Assembly (NCBI GenBank): GCA_003164045.1 | Contig: PLRU01000071.1 | Span: forward strand, 118,383-182,382 | Direction of reading: 5' to 3' | DNA: 64,000 nucleotides | Source: Candidatus Lustribacter telmatis | GTDB taxonomy: Bacteria; Vulcanimicrobiota; Vulcanimicrobiia; Vulcanimicrobiales; Vulcanimicrobiaceae | Shown: positions 41,427-49,715 of the stretch, piece by piece | Numbering within the stretch: position 1 is the stretch's first letter | Layout of the letters: every line of letters starts with the position of its first letter | Notes under the pieces: model-generated | What the model was told of the DNA's origin: nothing | Databases searched by the model: none | The model's input: only the letters and a program-made list of their open reading frames with translations | Made by a program: the position numbers and the translations under genes

Positions 41427-42215
41427 ATGGCAACGGTTTCGCGCGTTTTTCCGCGCTTCGAAAACAAATGGATGATGGTTACCGGCGCCGGCACCGGCTT
41501 CGGCCGCACGCTTGCAACGCGCGCCGCCGCCGAGGGCGCGAACGTCGTCGTCCACTACAACAATTCCAAAGCCGGCGCCGATGAAACGGCAAAGGCCGTG
41601 CGTGCGCTCGGCCGTGAAGCCTTCATCGTGCAGGGCGACATCAAGAGCTGGGACCAGATCAAAGCGATGATCGACGCCGCGTGGAAACACAGCGGCGGGA
41701 TCGACGTGCTGATAAACAACGTAGGCGACATCGCAACCGATCAAGTGGATTGGAAAGAGATCGATGAGAAGATCATCGATCGCGTGCTCGCCGTCGACAT
41801 CAAGGGCACGATGCTGATGATCCACGAGATGGGCACCCGGATGCTCGAGCGGGGCAAGGGCAACATCGTCAACATCGCCTCGACGGTGGTCGTGCGCGGC
41901 AGCCCGCGCGCGCCGCAGTATGCCGCCGGAAAATACGGGATCATCGGTTTGACGAAATCCTACGCCTACGCGTTCGCGCCGACGGTGCGCGTCAACGCCT
42001 TCGGTCCGGGCTTCATGGAAACCGAAGCGATCCTCACCCGGCACGATTGGAACAACGGACGCAAGGAACGCGTCCTCGCACAAACCCCGATGGGGCGCGT
42101 ACCCGCCCCCGAGGAGCTCGCTGCCGCGGCGCTGTTCCTCGCTACCGACGATGCGGCGCACATGACGGGCAACTTCATCATGTGCGACGGCGGCTACAGC
42201 ATGATCGGCGCTTAG
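41427..42215 (+). CDS. SDR oxidoreductase
   Basis: A 262-aa short-chain dehydrogenase with TGAGTGFGRT, DVLINNVGD (NNxG), QYAAGKYG (Tyr-xxx-Lys) and NFIMCDGGYSM. The sequence class is that of 3-oxoacyl reductase-like enzymes. AGGAAC lies about 8 bases upstream of the ATG. Two successive SDR genes suggest two oxidation steps on the same carbon chain or ring (for example diol to ketone), which is inference. The FAH-family gene follows 12 bases later. Confidence 0.88.
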   Translation: MATVSRVFPRFENKWMMVTGAGTGFGRTLATRAAAEGANVVVHYNNSKAGADETAKAVRALGREAFIVQGDIKSWDQIKAMIDAAWKHSGGIDVLINNVGDIATDQVDWKEIDEKIIDRVLAVDIKGTMLMIHEMGTRMLERGKGNIVNIASTVVVRGSPRAPQYAAGKYGIIGLTKSYAYAFAPTVRVNAFGPGFMETEAILTRHDWNNGRKERVLAQTPMGRVPAPEELAAAALFLATDDAAHMTGNFIMCDGGYSMIGA

Positions 42216-42227
42216 GAGCACAACAGC

Positions 42228-43106
42228 ATGAAACTGGTTACGTTCAATGAGGGCCGCGTCGGGCGGATCCGCGACGGCAAAACGATCGAGGAGCTCGACG
42301 TTCCCTCGATGCGCGAATATTTCGAAGGCGGCGAGAGCGCGAAGCCCACGGGCAAGACGTTTCTGCTCGACGACGTGCGCCTGCGCGCGCCGATCGTGCC
42401 GAAGAAGTTCTTCCACACCGCGGGCAACTATCAGGAACATCACGAGGAATCGCTGCGCGTCGGCTGGTCGCACCCGGTGCGGCCGTGGATCGTCTTCTTC
42501 CAGAACGTCGATGCGATCATCGGCCCGGGCGATGAAATCGTCTACCCCGAACACTTGACGAGCGAACTCGATTACGAGCTCGAACTCGCCGTCATCATCA
42601 AGAAGGCCGGCAAGTTCTTTACCGCCGAGGAAGCGCACGAGTACATCGGCGGCTTCATCGTGTTCAACGACATCACCGCGCGCGACATTCAACGCCGCGA
42701 AATGCGCTCGGGCGTGTTCTCATTCTGCAAGGCGATCGACACCTTCGTGCCGATCGGTCCGTGGATCGTTACCCCCGACGAAATCCCCGATCCGCATAAT
42801 CTCAACGTCGAACTGCGCGTCAACGGCGAAAAGCGCCAGAGCTCGAATACGAGCCACATGTCGTACTCGATCGAAGAGATCATCGCGCACTACTCGCCAC
42901 TCGGCTATAGCGCCGGCGACATTCTCTCCACCGGCACCGTCTCGGGCGTCGCCGGCTTCAGCCCCGATGCTGCATCGCTCTACATGAAACCCGGCGATGT
43001 CGTCGAGGCGGAAATCGAGAAAGTCGGGATCTTGCGCAATCCGATCGTGTCGTGGCAACACGCGCACGGCGTGCCGGCCCCGGCCAAAGTTGAGTGGGGC
43101 GCGTAA
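42228..43106 (+). CDS. Fumarylacetoacetate hydrolase family protein
   Basis: A 292-aa FAH-family enzyme. The metal site is Glu117-x-Glu119 (DYELELAVII) with Asp148 (FNDITARDIQ), and the late loop is ILSTGTVSGVAGF. The group hydrolyses C-C bonds of acylpyruvates or isomerises and decarboxylates ring-cleavage products. AGGAG lies 9 bases upstream. It is followed by the Rieske oxygenase with 6 bases between. It marks the lower end of an aromatic or keto-acid degradation path. Confidence 0.92.
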   Translation: MKLVTFNEGRVGRIRDGKTIEELDVPSMREYFEGGESAKPTGKTFLLDDVRLRAPIVPKKFFHTAGNYQEHHEESLRVGWSHPVRPWIVFFQNVDAIIGPGDEIVYPEHLTSELDYELELAVIIKKAGKFFTAEEAHEYIGGFIVFNDITARDIQRREMRSGVFSFCKAIDTFVPIGPWIVTPDEIPDPHNLNVELRVNGEKRQSSNTSHMSYSIEEIIAHYSPLGYSAGDILSTGTVSGVAGFSPDAASLYMKPGDVVEAEIEKVGILRNPIVSWQHAHGVPAPAKVEWGA

Positions 43107-43112
43107 TACCCC

Positions 43113-44210
43113 ATGTATCCGTTCGGGCCGGGTCTCGATTACGTCCGTAACGGCTGGTACGCGGCTGGCTGGTCGGGCGACTTCGGCGAGGCTCTGCTCA
43201 CGCGGACGTTCCTTGACGAACCGGTCGTGCTGTATCGAACGAGCGCCGGCGAAGCCGTTGCGCTCGCCGACCGCTGCGCGCACCGCGCGTATCCGCTCTC
43301 GCTCGGCACGCGCCTGGGCGATACGGTGCGCTGCGGCTATCACGGCTTCACCTACGACGGGCACGGCCGCTGCGTCGCAATCCCCTCGCAGCAGCACGTT
43401 CCGGCGGCCTACGGGGTACGGCGCTACCCCACGCTCGAACGCGGCGGCGTCGTGTGGATATGGATGGGCGAACCGAACGCAGCCGATGAGGCCGCCCTGC
43501 CCGATCTGCACGAGCTGGGCCTCACGGATCCGAATTTCCACGTCGACGTCGGCGGTGTCAACACGTGGCGCAATCGCTACCAGCTCATAAACGAGAACCT
43601 GCTCGACCTCTCACATATCGAGTTCTTGCACCTCGGCACGATCGGCACGCCGAACGTGGCGGCCTCGCCGGTCGTCACGACCGTGCACCCGCACATGATC
43701 GAAGCGACGCGTACGATCCACGGCGACCAAGCGACGCCGCTCCACAAGCGCGCGCTCGGCATCGATGGTTCGATGGACCGCACGACGCGCTCGCTCTTCT
43801 TTCCACCCGGTGCGCACGTCACGCAAGTGCTGATGGTCGCGCCCGGCTCGAACGCACGCTTCGGCCAACCCGGCTACTTCGGCGAGTTCAAACAGGCGCA
43901 CCTGATCACGCCGTCGACCGCGATTGAGACCTACTATTTCTGGTCGATCGCGCGCACCTCACACAAAGACGCGCAGACCAGTGCGTTTATGCTCGACGCA
44001 TTTCGCACCGTCTTCGCACAAGACGGCGTCGCACTCGAGGCGCAAGAGCGCTCGCTTCAGCGCGATCCGCACTTTCACGAACTCAGTTGTAAGGCCGACG
44101 AGGCCGCGCTAAAAGCGCGGCGTCTCTTAGCCGACGCGATGACCGCGGAAAACACCGTTCCGCGACCGCTTCACGCCGTTTCCGCATCTTCTTCCCGGAG
44201 GCCCCAATGA
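43113..44210 (+). CDS. Rieske non-haem iron oxygenase (VanA-like)
   Basis: A 365-aa oxygenase: Rieske site C55-x-H57 (CAHRAYPLS) and C74-xx-H77 (CGYHGF), iron site in NENLLDLSHIEFLH (Asp165, His168, His173). The NENLLDLSH motif marks the vanillate/toluenesulfonate demethylase-like group. It probably oxidises an O-methyl, methyl or ring position on an aromatic acid. A Rieske reductase is not visible in the window. It is coupled to the dctP gene by ATGA. It is paralogous to the one at 47052. Confidence 0.93.
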   Translation: MYPFGPGLDYVRNGWYAAGWSGDFGEALLTRTFLDEPVVLYRTSAGEAVALADRCAHRAYPLSLGTRLGDTVRCGYHGFTYDGHGRCVAIPSQQHVPAAYGVRRYPTLERGGVVWIWMGEPNAADEAALPDLHELGLTDPNFHVDVGGVNTWRNRYQLINENLLDLSHIEFLHLGTIGTPNVAASPVVTTVHPHMIEATRTIHGDQATPLHKRALGIDGSMDRTTRSLFFPPGAHVTQVLMVAPGSNARFGQPGYFGEFKQAHLITPSTAIETYYFWSIARTSHKDAQTSAFMLDAFRTVFAQDGVALEAQERSLQRDPHFHELSCKADEAALKARRLLADAMTAENTVPRPLHAVSASSSRRPQ

Positions 44211-45232
44211 CCGATTACCCCCGTTCCACGATGAATCGCCGCCGCTTCGCGTCCGGTGCGGCCGCCGCGTTCGCCGGCGTTGCCATCGTGCGCGCACCCG
44301 CGCGCGCGGCGCAGTTCAATTTCAAAGTCGGCTATCCGCTGCCGCAAGGTCACCCCCAGCACATTCGCATGGTCGAGGCGGCAGCGCGAATATTGACCTC
44401 TACGAATGGGCGCTTGCAGCTCCAGCTTTTTCCGAACAGCGAACTCGGGAGCGACGATTCGTCGGTCGCTCAATTACGTTCCGGTGCGATGGAGATGTAT
44501 ATCGGCAGCGACGGCGTGCTCTCGACCATCGTCATGGATGCCGCGATCGAAGGCGTCGGATTCGCCTTTAAGTCTCAGCCGCAGGCGCTCGGGGCAATCG
44601 ATGGGCCACTCGGCGATCTGGTGCGCAAGCAGATGGTCGCCAAGGGGATCTACCCGTTTGCGACGTGCTGGGTGAACGGATTCCGGCAAATCGTCACCAG
44701 CACGAAACCGATCAAGACCGTCGACGACCTCGCCGGCCTCAAAGTGCGCACGCCCGGCGCCAAGCTGTATGTCGATATGTTCAAGACGCTCGGAGCGGCG
44801 CCGACACCGGTCAATGTCGCCGACGTCTATACGGCGCTGCAAACGAAGGTGATCGATTCGGTAGAAGTCCCGATGGCTATCATCGAGGCGTCCAAGTGGT
44901 ACGAACCGACGAAATACTTGAGCATCACCAATCACATTTGGGGCAACCTCTTTGCCGTCGTGAACCTCGACGCGTGGAAGTCGCTGCCGCCCGATATTGC
45001 GGCGATCCTCAATCGAGAAATCGATCGCGCCGGGATGCTCGAGCGCGAGGATATGCTGCACGCGGACGCTGCGCTACGGACGAAGCTGCAAGGACAGGGG
45101 CTGACGGTGAACGAGGTCGCAGACCTCGCGCCGTTCCGCGCCAAGCTGAGGCCGTTTTATACCGACATGAAATCGGCGTTTTCACCGGAAGCGTGGGCGT
45201 TACTCGAAAAAACGACCGGCCGCCTGACCTGA
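44207..45232 (+). CDS. TRAP transporter substrate-binding protein (DctP type)
   Basis: A 341-aa binding protein, second of the window. Signal MNRRRFASGAAAAFAGVAIV (after an eight-residue extension; an in-frame ATG at 44231 is the alternative start). The DctP core is DDLAGLKVRTPGAKLYVDMF and the Arg of KVR is the expected carboxylate binder. Otherwise NGRLQLQLFPNSELGSDDSS fits the family. It overlaps the Rieske stop (ATGA) and precedes the fused DctQM gene by 2 bases. It likely imports the acid used by the flanking VanA-like oxygenases. Confidence 0.93.
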   Translation: MTDYPRSTMNRRRFASGAAAAFAGVAIVRAPARAAQFNFKVGYPLPQGHPQHIRMVEAAARILTSTNGRLQLQLFPNSELGSDDSSVAQLRSGAMEMYIGSDGVLSTIVMDAAIEGVGFAFKSQPQALGAIDGPLGDLVRKQMVAKGIYPFATCWVNGFRQIVTSTKPIKTVDDLAGLKVRTPGAKLYVDMFKTLGAAPTPVNVADVYTALQTKVIDSVEVPMAIIEASKWYEPTKYLSITNHIWGNLFAVVNLDAWKSLPPDIAAILNREIDRAGMLEREDMLHADAALRTKLQGQGLTVNEVADLAPFRAKLRPFYTDMKSAFSPEAWALLEKTTGRLT

Positions 45233-45234
45233 GG

Positions 45235-47055
45235 ATGCGCAAGCAGGTCGACCGGCTGATCCGCGCCGTCGTCGAGCCGCTCTGCGCGCTTTTAATCGTC
45301 GCCGAGGTGATCATCCTTGCCGCGGGGGTTCTGTTCCGCTACGGTTTTCACAACGCGCTCATTTGGAGCGATGAGCTCTCCGGCGTGCTGCTGCTCTGGC
45401 TCGCGATGCTCGGCGCCGTCGTCGCGTACCGGCGGCGGGAGCACATCCGGATCACGGCGCTCGAGCGCGTGGTGTCGCCCGCTACCGGCGCGCTGCTCGA
45501 TGCCGTCTCCTCGGTTGTCGTCGCGCTGTTTTGTCTTGAAATGCTGCCGGCTTCGTACCGGCTGCTCGTCCAGGAGTCATCACAAGTCACCGCCGCACTG
45601 AGCATTCCCCGCTCGTGGATCGTCGCGGGCATCGTTCTGCCGATGGGCCTAATCTTCGTGCTCGCGGTGCTGCGCCTACTCGAGAGCAAACCGCGTGATG
45701 CCATGCTCGCGACGCTCGGCGGCGTCGTTCTCTCGCTAGCGGCCTACCTCGGCCGCGACGCGTTTGCCGCGCTCGGCAATCTCAACTTGCTCGTTTTCTT
45801 CGTCTTTTTCGTCGGCATCGTGGTGGCGATCGGCGTCCCGATCGCGTTTGCGTTCGGCACCGGAACGCTGAGTTATCTCGCGCTCACCACACACGTTCCG
45901 CTCAGCACCGTTGCCGATCGCATGAACGAAGGTATCGCCAACATCATCTTGCTCGCGATTCCCCTTTTCGTCTTGCTGGGGTTGTTGGTCGACTGTTCGG
46001 GGATGGCTCGGCGGCTCGTCGACGCGATCGCCTCGCTGGTGGGTCACGTCCGCGGGGGCCTCAACATCGTCCTCGTCGTCACGATGTATCTGGTCTCCGG
46101 CATTTCCGGTTCGAAGACCGCCGATATGGCCGCCATCGCGCCCGTCTTGTTTCCCGAGATGGAACGGCGCGGACAAGACCGCGGCGAGATGATCGCCCTC
46201 CTCTCGACGTCGGCGGCAATGGCCGAGACGATTCCGCCTAGCATCGTGTTGATCATCGTCGGCACGGTCGTCGGCCTCTCGATCAAGGATCTGTTCACGG
46301 CCGGACTGCTACCCGCGGCCGTCGCCTCGATCGCGCTCGTCATCGTCGCACTCGCGCGATCGCGTCGAACCGAACTCGCCGAGCGCGCAACGTTGCAACG
46401 GATCGCGCGCGCCTTTTTCGTGGCGATCCCGGGCCTTGCGCTGCCGCTGATCATCCGCACCTTCGTCATCGGCGGAATCGCGACGACGACCGAGGTCAGC
46501 ACGGTCGGCATCGTGTACACGCTGCTCGTCGGCATCTTCATTTACCGCGAACTCGATTGGCGGAGACTGTACCCGATGCTGCGCGAAACGGCCTCGCTCA
46601 CCGGCGCCATCATGTTGATCATCGCCACTGCAACGGCCATGGCATGGGCGCTCACGCAGTCCGGCTTCGCCCAGCAACTCGCCGCGACGCTGGCCACGGC
46701 GCCGGGCGGACGAGCGGGCTTCCTTGCGGCGTCCGTCGTCGCATTCGTCGTCCTCGGCTCAGTTCTGGAAGGTATTCCGGCGATGGTGCTCTTTGGGCCA
46801 CTGCTGTTTCCCATCGCGATCCAACTCGGGATCAACCCGATCCATTATGCAATCGTCGCCGTCCTGGCAATGGGCATCGGCCTTTTCGCGCCACCGCTTG
46901 GCGTCGGGTATTATGCCGCGTGCGCGATCGGGAAGGCCTCCGCCGACGACGCTGCCCGTCACGTCATCCCGTACATCCTTGCGCTGACGGTCGCGCTCGT
47001 CATCATCGCAGCGTTTCCGCAGATCTCACTCATCCTCATCGGGGCAAAATCATGA
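45235..47055 (+). CDS. TRAP transporter fused small and large permease (DctQM)
   Basis: A 606-aa protein with a DctQ part (about residues 1-150: IRAVVEPLCALLIVAEVI, RYGFHNALIWSDELSG) joined to a DctM part (about 180-600: FGTGTLSYLAL, MYLVSGISGSKTADMAAIAP, MAETIPPSIVL). Fused QM permeases are known, for example SiaQM. The start at 45235 has TGAGG right before it. The 5' extension of the frame to 44665 lies inside dctP. It ends in an overlap with the Rieske gene (ATGA). The other TRAP system in this window has separate Q and M. Confidence 0.93.
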   Translation: MRKQVDRLIRAVVEPLCALLIVAEVIILAAGVLFRYGFHNALIWSDELSGVLLLWLAMLGAVVAYRRREHIRITALERVVSPATGALLDAVSSVVVALFCLEMLPASYRLLVQESSQVTAALSIPRSWIVAGIVLPMGLIFVLAVLRLLESKPRDAMLATLGGVVLSLAAYLGRDAFAALGNLNLLVFFVFFVGIVVAIGVPIAFAFGTGTLSYLALTTHVPLSTVADRMNEGIANIILLAIPLFVLLGLLVDCSGMARRLVDAIASLVGHVRGGLNIVLVVTMYLVSGISGSKTADMAAIAPVLFPEMERRGQDRGEMIALLSTSAAMAETIPPSIVLIIVGTVVGLSIKDLFTAGLLPAAVASIALVIVALARSRRTELAERATLQRIARAFFVAIPGLALPLIIRTFVIGGIATTTEVSTVGIVYTLLVGIFIYRELDWRRLYPMLRETASLTGAIMLIIATATAMAWALTQSGFAQQLAATLATAPGGRAGFLAASVVAFVVLGSVLEGIPAMVLFGPLLFPIAIQLGINPIHYAIVAVLAMGIGLFAPPLGVGYYAACAIGKASADDAARHVIPYILALTVALVIIAAFPQISLILIGAKS

Positions 47056-48089
47056 TCGCACCATATCTGCTCGACACGTGGTACGCGGCTATGTGGTCCG
47101 CCGATCTTCCGGCGGGAGCGCTCGTTCCGCGCACGATCCTCGATGAGCCGCTCGTCTTTTGGCGCACGAGCGGCGGCGAGGTCGCGGTCCTCGAAGATCG
47201 GTGCCCGCATCGCTTCGCTCCCTTGAGTATGGGACGCATACTCGGCGACCATCTGCAATGCGGATATCACGGCCTCGAGTTCGACGTTAACGGCGCGTGT
47301 GTGAACAACCCGCATCCCAATCGCGCCGTGCCGCCGGGAACGTTCGCGCGAACGCATCCGGCGCTAGAACGCCACTCGATCGTTTGGATATGGATGGGCG
47401 ATAGCCAACCCGACACGAGCACACTTCCGGACTACGGGCTGATCGATACGGCGCCGGCCGATCAGGTCAGCAAGCGCGACTACTTGCTCATGGCGGCAAA
47501 CTACGAACTCATCGCCGACAATTTACTCGATCTCAGCCACGCATCGTATTTGCACGCCGGACTGTTGGGCAATGACGCGATGGTCGACACGCGCACGGAC
47601 GTGGAGCGTCAAGGAAACACGCTCTGGGTCTCCCGCTTCACGCCGGACGTCCCGGTACCGCAACTCTACGATCTCATGTTCCGGCAGGACGGACGCAACG
47701 TCGACATTTGGACCCGCATCCGGTGGAACGCACCGGGTTGTCTGTTGAACGACACGGGCGCCTGCGCGCCCAACACCGATCGGAGCACCGGGACCGGTCT
47801 CTACGGCATTCATCTCCTCACGCCGGAAACCGCGACAACGACGCACTATCATTTCTGTGCGGTGCGCCAAAACACGGTGCAGCGAGACCCCGCCGCCGAC
47901 GAACATATCCGTGGCCAGCTCTCCGAACTTCGCCATCGAGCTTTTGAAGAACAAGATCGCGCGATGATCGAGGCGCAACAACGCAACATCTCACGCAGCA
48001 ACGGCGACTTGCGTCCTGCCCCGCTCAGCGTCGACGCGGGCATCGTTCGCTACCACCGTATTATCGACGAGCTGCGATTACCGGCCTAG
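47052..48089 (+). CDS. Rieske non-haem iron oxygenase (VanA-like)
   Basis: A 345-aa oxygenase: Rieske site C51-x-H53 (CPHRFAPLS), C70-xx-H73 (CGYHGLEFD), iron site IADNLLDLSHASYLHAG with Asp160, His163 and His168. It is of the vanillate O-demethylase oxygenase type, a second such enzyme in the operon. A dedicated reductase is not visible. It is the last gene of the operon and overlaps the convergent gene at 48086 by 4 bases. Confidence 0.93.
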   Translation: MIAPYLLDTWYAAMWSADLPAGALVPRTILDEPLVFWRTSGGEVAVLEDRCPHRFAPLSMGRILGDHLQCGYHGLEFDVNGACVNNPHPNRAVPPGTFARTHPALERHSIVWIWMGDSQPDTSTLPDYGLIDTAPADQVSKRDYLLMAANYELIADNLLDLSHASYLHAGLLGNDAMVDTRTDVERQGNTLWVSRFTPDVPVPQLYDLMFRQDGRNVDIWTRIRWNAPGCLLNDTGACAPNTDRSTGTGLYGIHLLTPETATTTHYHFCAVRQNTVQRDPAADEHIRGQLSELRHRAFEEQDRAMIEAQQRNISRSNGDLRPAPLSVDAGIVRYHRIIDELRLPA

Positions 48090-48499
48090 GTCTTTCCGGT
48101 TTTGTAGGCGGCTTGGAAACAGCGCTGGTGATAGTGCGAGCCGTCCACGCCGGTGACGTCGGGCCGCGCATCCCCGCAGAACTTGCACGTATCCGGTGCG
48201 GCCGCAACCAGGCGGCCCGATTGCACCGCTGCGACGAGCGCCGCGACTTCATCGGCGGTGTAAAGGCGTTCGGTTGCGACGGGCTCCTCGTCCGGCTCCG
48301 GGGTGAGGATCGAGTGAATCCCGCCGAAGCCGATCGCCGCGATGACCAAGATGACGCCGATCTTGACCGGCAATTTCATGTCGTGCGCGCTGTAGATCTG
48401 ACTTGCGAAAAAGGTGAGGATCACCGCCGAGGCAAGGCTCACGATGATGCGCACGTAACCCGACGTCCCGCCGCTGCTACGCTTCGCTAGTTCTTGCAT
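48086..48499 (-). CDS. Membrane protein with a C-terminal zinc-ribbon-like site
   Basis: A 137-aa protein with two transmembrane segments (about 17-37 and 45-65) and a soluble C-terminal part carrying CKFCGDARPD and GSHYHQRC. CxxC and a later HxHxxC can form a zinc site. Ribbon proteins of this type often bind partner proteins at the membrane. It is the last gene in the minus-strand run that also holds two paralogous coiled-coil proteins and an acyl-CoA ligase. Unknown function. Confidence 0.72.
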   Translation of the reverse strand: MQELAKRSSGGTSGYVRIIVSLASAVILTFFASQIYSAHDMKLPVKIGVILVIAAIGFGGIHSILTPEPDEEPVATERLYTADEVAALVAAVQSGRLVAAAPDTCKFCGDARPDVTGVDGSHYHQRCFQAAYKTGKT

Positions 48500-49111
48500 C
48501 TATAAGTCGCCGATTCCGTCGGCCGGCTGCTTTTGCAGATCTGCGCGTAGCGCTTTGAGCTTCTGATACGCGACGTTGAGCAGCGGGTCGCGCTGAAGCG
48601 CCGACTGCAGGCCGCGCGGCGATTCCATTTGCCGGATCAGCGCCGCCTCGCGTTCGTCGAGCGCCGTACGGAGATCCGCTTCCATCGTGATCAGCTGATC
48701 GCGGCGCTTCGCGAGCAAATCGCGGATCTCGACGTATTCTTTCGCCGCCCGCGCGGCGAGTTTATAGAAGCGCTCCGAACCATAACCCGCACCGATCTTC
48801 TCGGTGTGCGCGGGCGGTTGAATCCACGTCTTGCCGACGCGATGCGGAAGAATCTGGCCATAAGCGCGCGCGTGTTCGACCGCCGCTTCATGGCGCGCGC
48901 GCACGAGCACGCGCAAGTTGTCGATCTCCACGCGGAGTTTCGCGCGGCGCGCAGCGGCGTGTTCCACGATGCGCGCGACGCCGTCGCCCGTGAGCGTGCG
49001 CACGAAGCGCGTCTTGGCAAAATCGTAGTTCCCCTGGGCCAACATTTCATCGAAGCCGGGCTGGCCCGGCAGCAACTCGCCTGAAGAACCGAACTCATCC
49101 GAACTACTCAC
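48500..49111 (-). CDS. Coiled-coil protein, paralogue of the neighbouring 49104-49715 gene
   Basis: A 203-aa soluble protein, charged and almost fully helical, with heptad-like stretches (EIRDLLAKRRDQLITMEADL). It has the same length as its neighbour and shares segments: RFVRTLTG against RYIRTVTT, and MESPRGLQSALQRDPLLN against LESPTGLEGAFKRDPLLA. They are a tandem duplication. No catalytic motif, no signal peptide. It overlaps the paralogue's stop by 8 bases. Coiled coils could make scaffolds, tethers or partner-binding rods. Not recognised as a family. Confidence 0.75.
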   Translation of the reverse strand: MSSSDEFGSSGELLPGQPGFDEMLAQGNYDFAKTRFVRTLTGDGVARIVEHAAARRAKLRVEIDNLRVLVRARHEAAVEHARAYGQILPHRVGKTWIQPPAHTEKIGAGYGSERFYKLAARAAKEYVEIRDLLAKRRDQLITMEADLRTALDEREAALIRQMESPRGLQSALQRDPLLNVAYQKLKALRADLQKQPADGIGDL

Positions 49112-49715
49112 TAACCGGGGCCTGACTCGCCGGAGCTTCGGCCGGCGTCGACTCGAGTACGGATTCGCGCCGCGCTTCGGCGGCCAGCATGCGCGCGTGC
49201 GCCCGCGCGAGGAGCGGATCGCGCTTGAATGCGCCTTCGAGCCCGGTAGGTGACTCCAACTGCGCGATCAGGTCGCGACCGTGCTGCTCGAGCACCGTAC
49301 GCACTTCGTCGTCGATCTTGTCGAGTTTTTCCTTGCGCTTCTTGATGATGTCGTTGACCTCGTTGAACTCTTCGGCGGCCTTGACCGCGGCTTTGTAGAG
49401 TTTGTCGATCCCGCCGATCATGCGTTCGGCAGGCGAGGGCGGCAGCAGTCCGCCGGCGCTGACGCGGCCCGGCGCCTTCGCGGCGTAGGCGCGCAACGTC
49501 ATTTGACGCGCCTCGAACCGCGAGCGGGCGAGCGCGGTGAGGTTATTGATCTCTTCCTTGAGCGGGTCGCGCCGTTTGGCGACCGTCTCCATCAGCTTCT
49601 TCTCGGTGTCCGTCGTCACGGTGCGAATGTAGCGCGCGCGCGACGCGTGATATTCACGGACCGATGCATCGTAGTCGGGAACGCGTGCGTCGCTGACGTG
49701 CTGATCGGTGCTCAC
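49104..49715 (-). CDS. Coiled-coil protein, paralogue of the 48500-49111 gene
   Basis: A 203-aa protein with the same plan as the previous one. N-terminal SVREYHASRARYIRTVT, a coiled-coil centre (EVNDIIKKRKEKLDKIDDEV), the LESPTGLEGAFKRDPLL signature, and an Ala/Pro-rich C-terminal tail (ESTPAEAPASQAPVSE). It is translated from an ATG that overlaps the stop of the acyl-CoA ligase gene (ATGA). Both paralogues may form a heteromer. Function is not recognised. Confidence 0.75.
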   Translation of the reverse strand: MSTDQHVSDARVPDYDASVREYHASRARYIRTVTTDTEKKLMETVAKRRDPLKEEINNLTALARSRFEARQMTLRAYAAKAPGRVSAGGLLPPSPAERMIGGIDKLYKAAVKAAEEFNEVNDIIKKRKEKLDKIDDEVRTVLEQHGRDLIAQLESPTGLEGAFKRDPLLARAHARMLAAEARRESVLESTPAEAPASQAPVSE

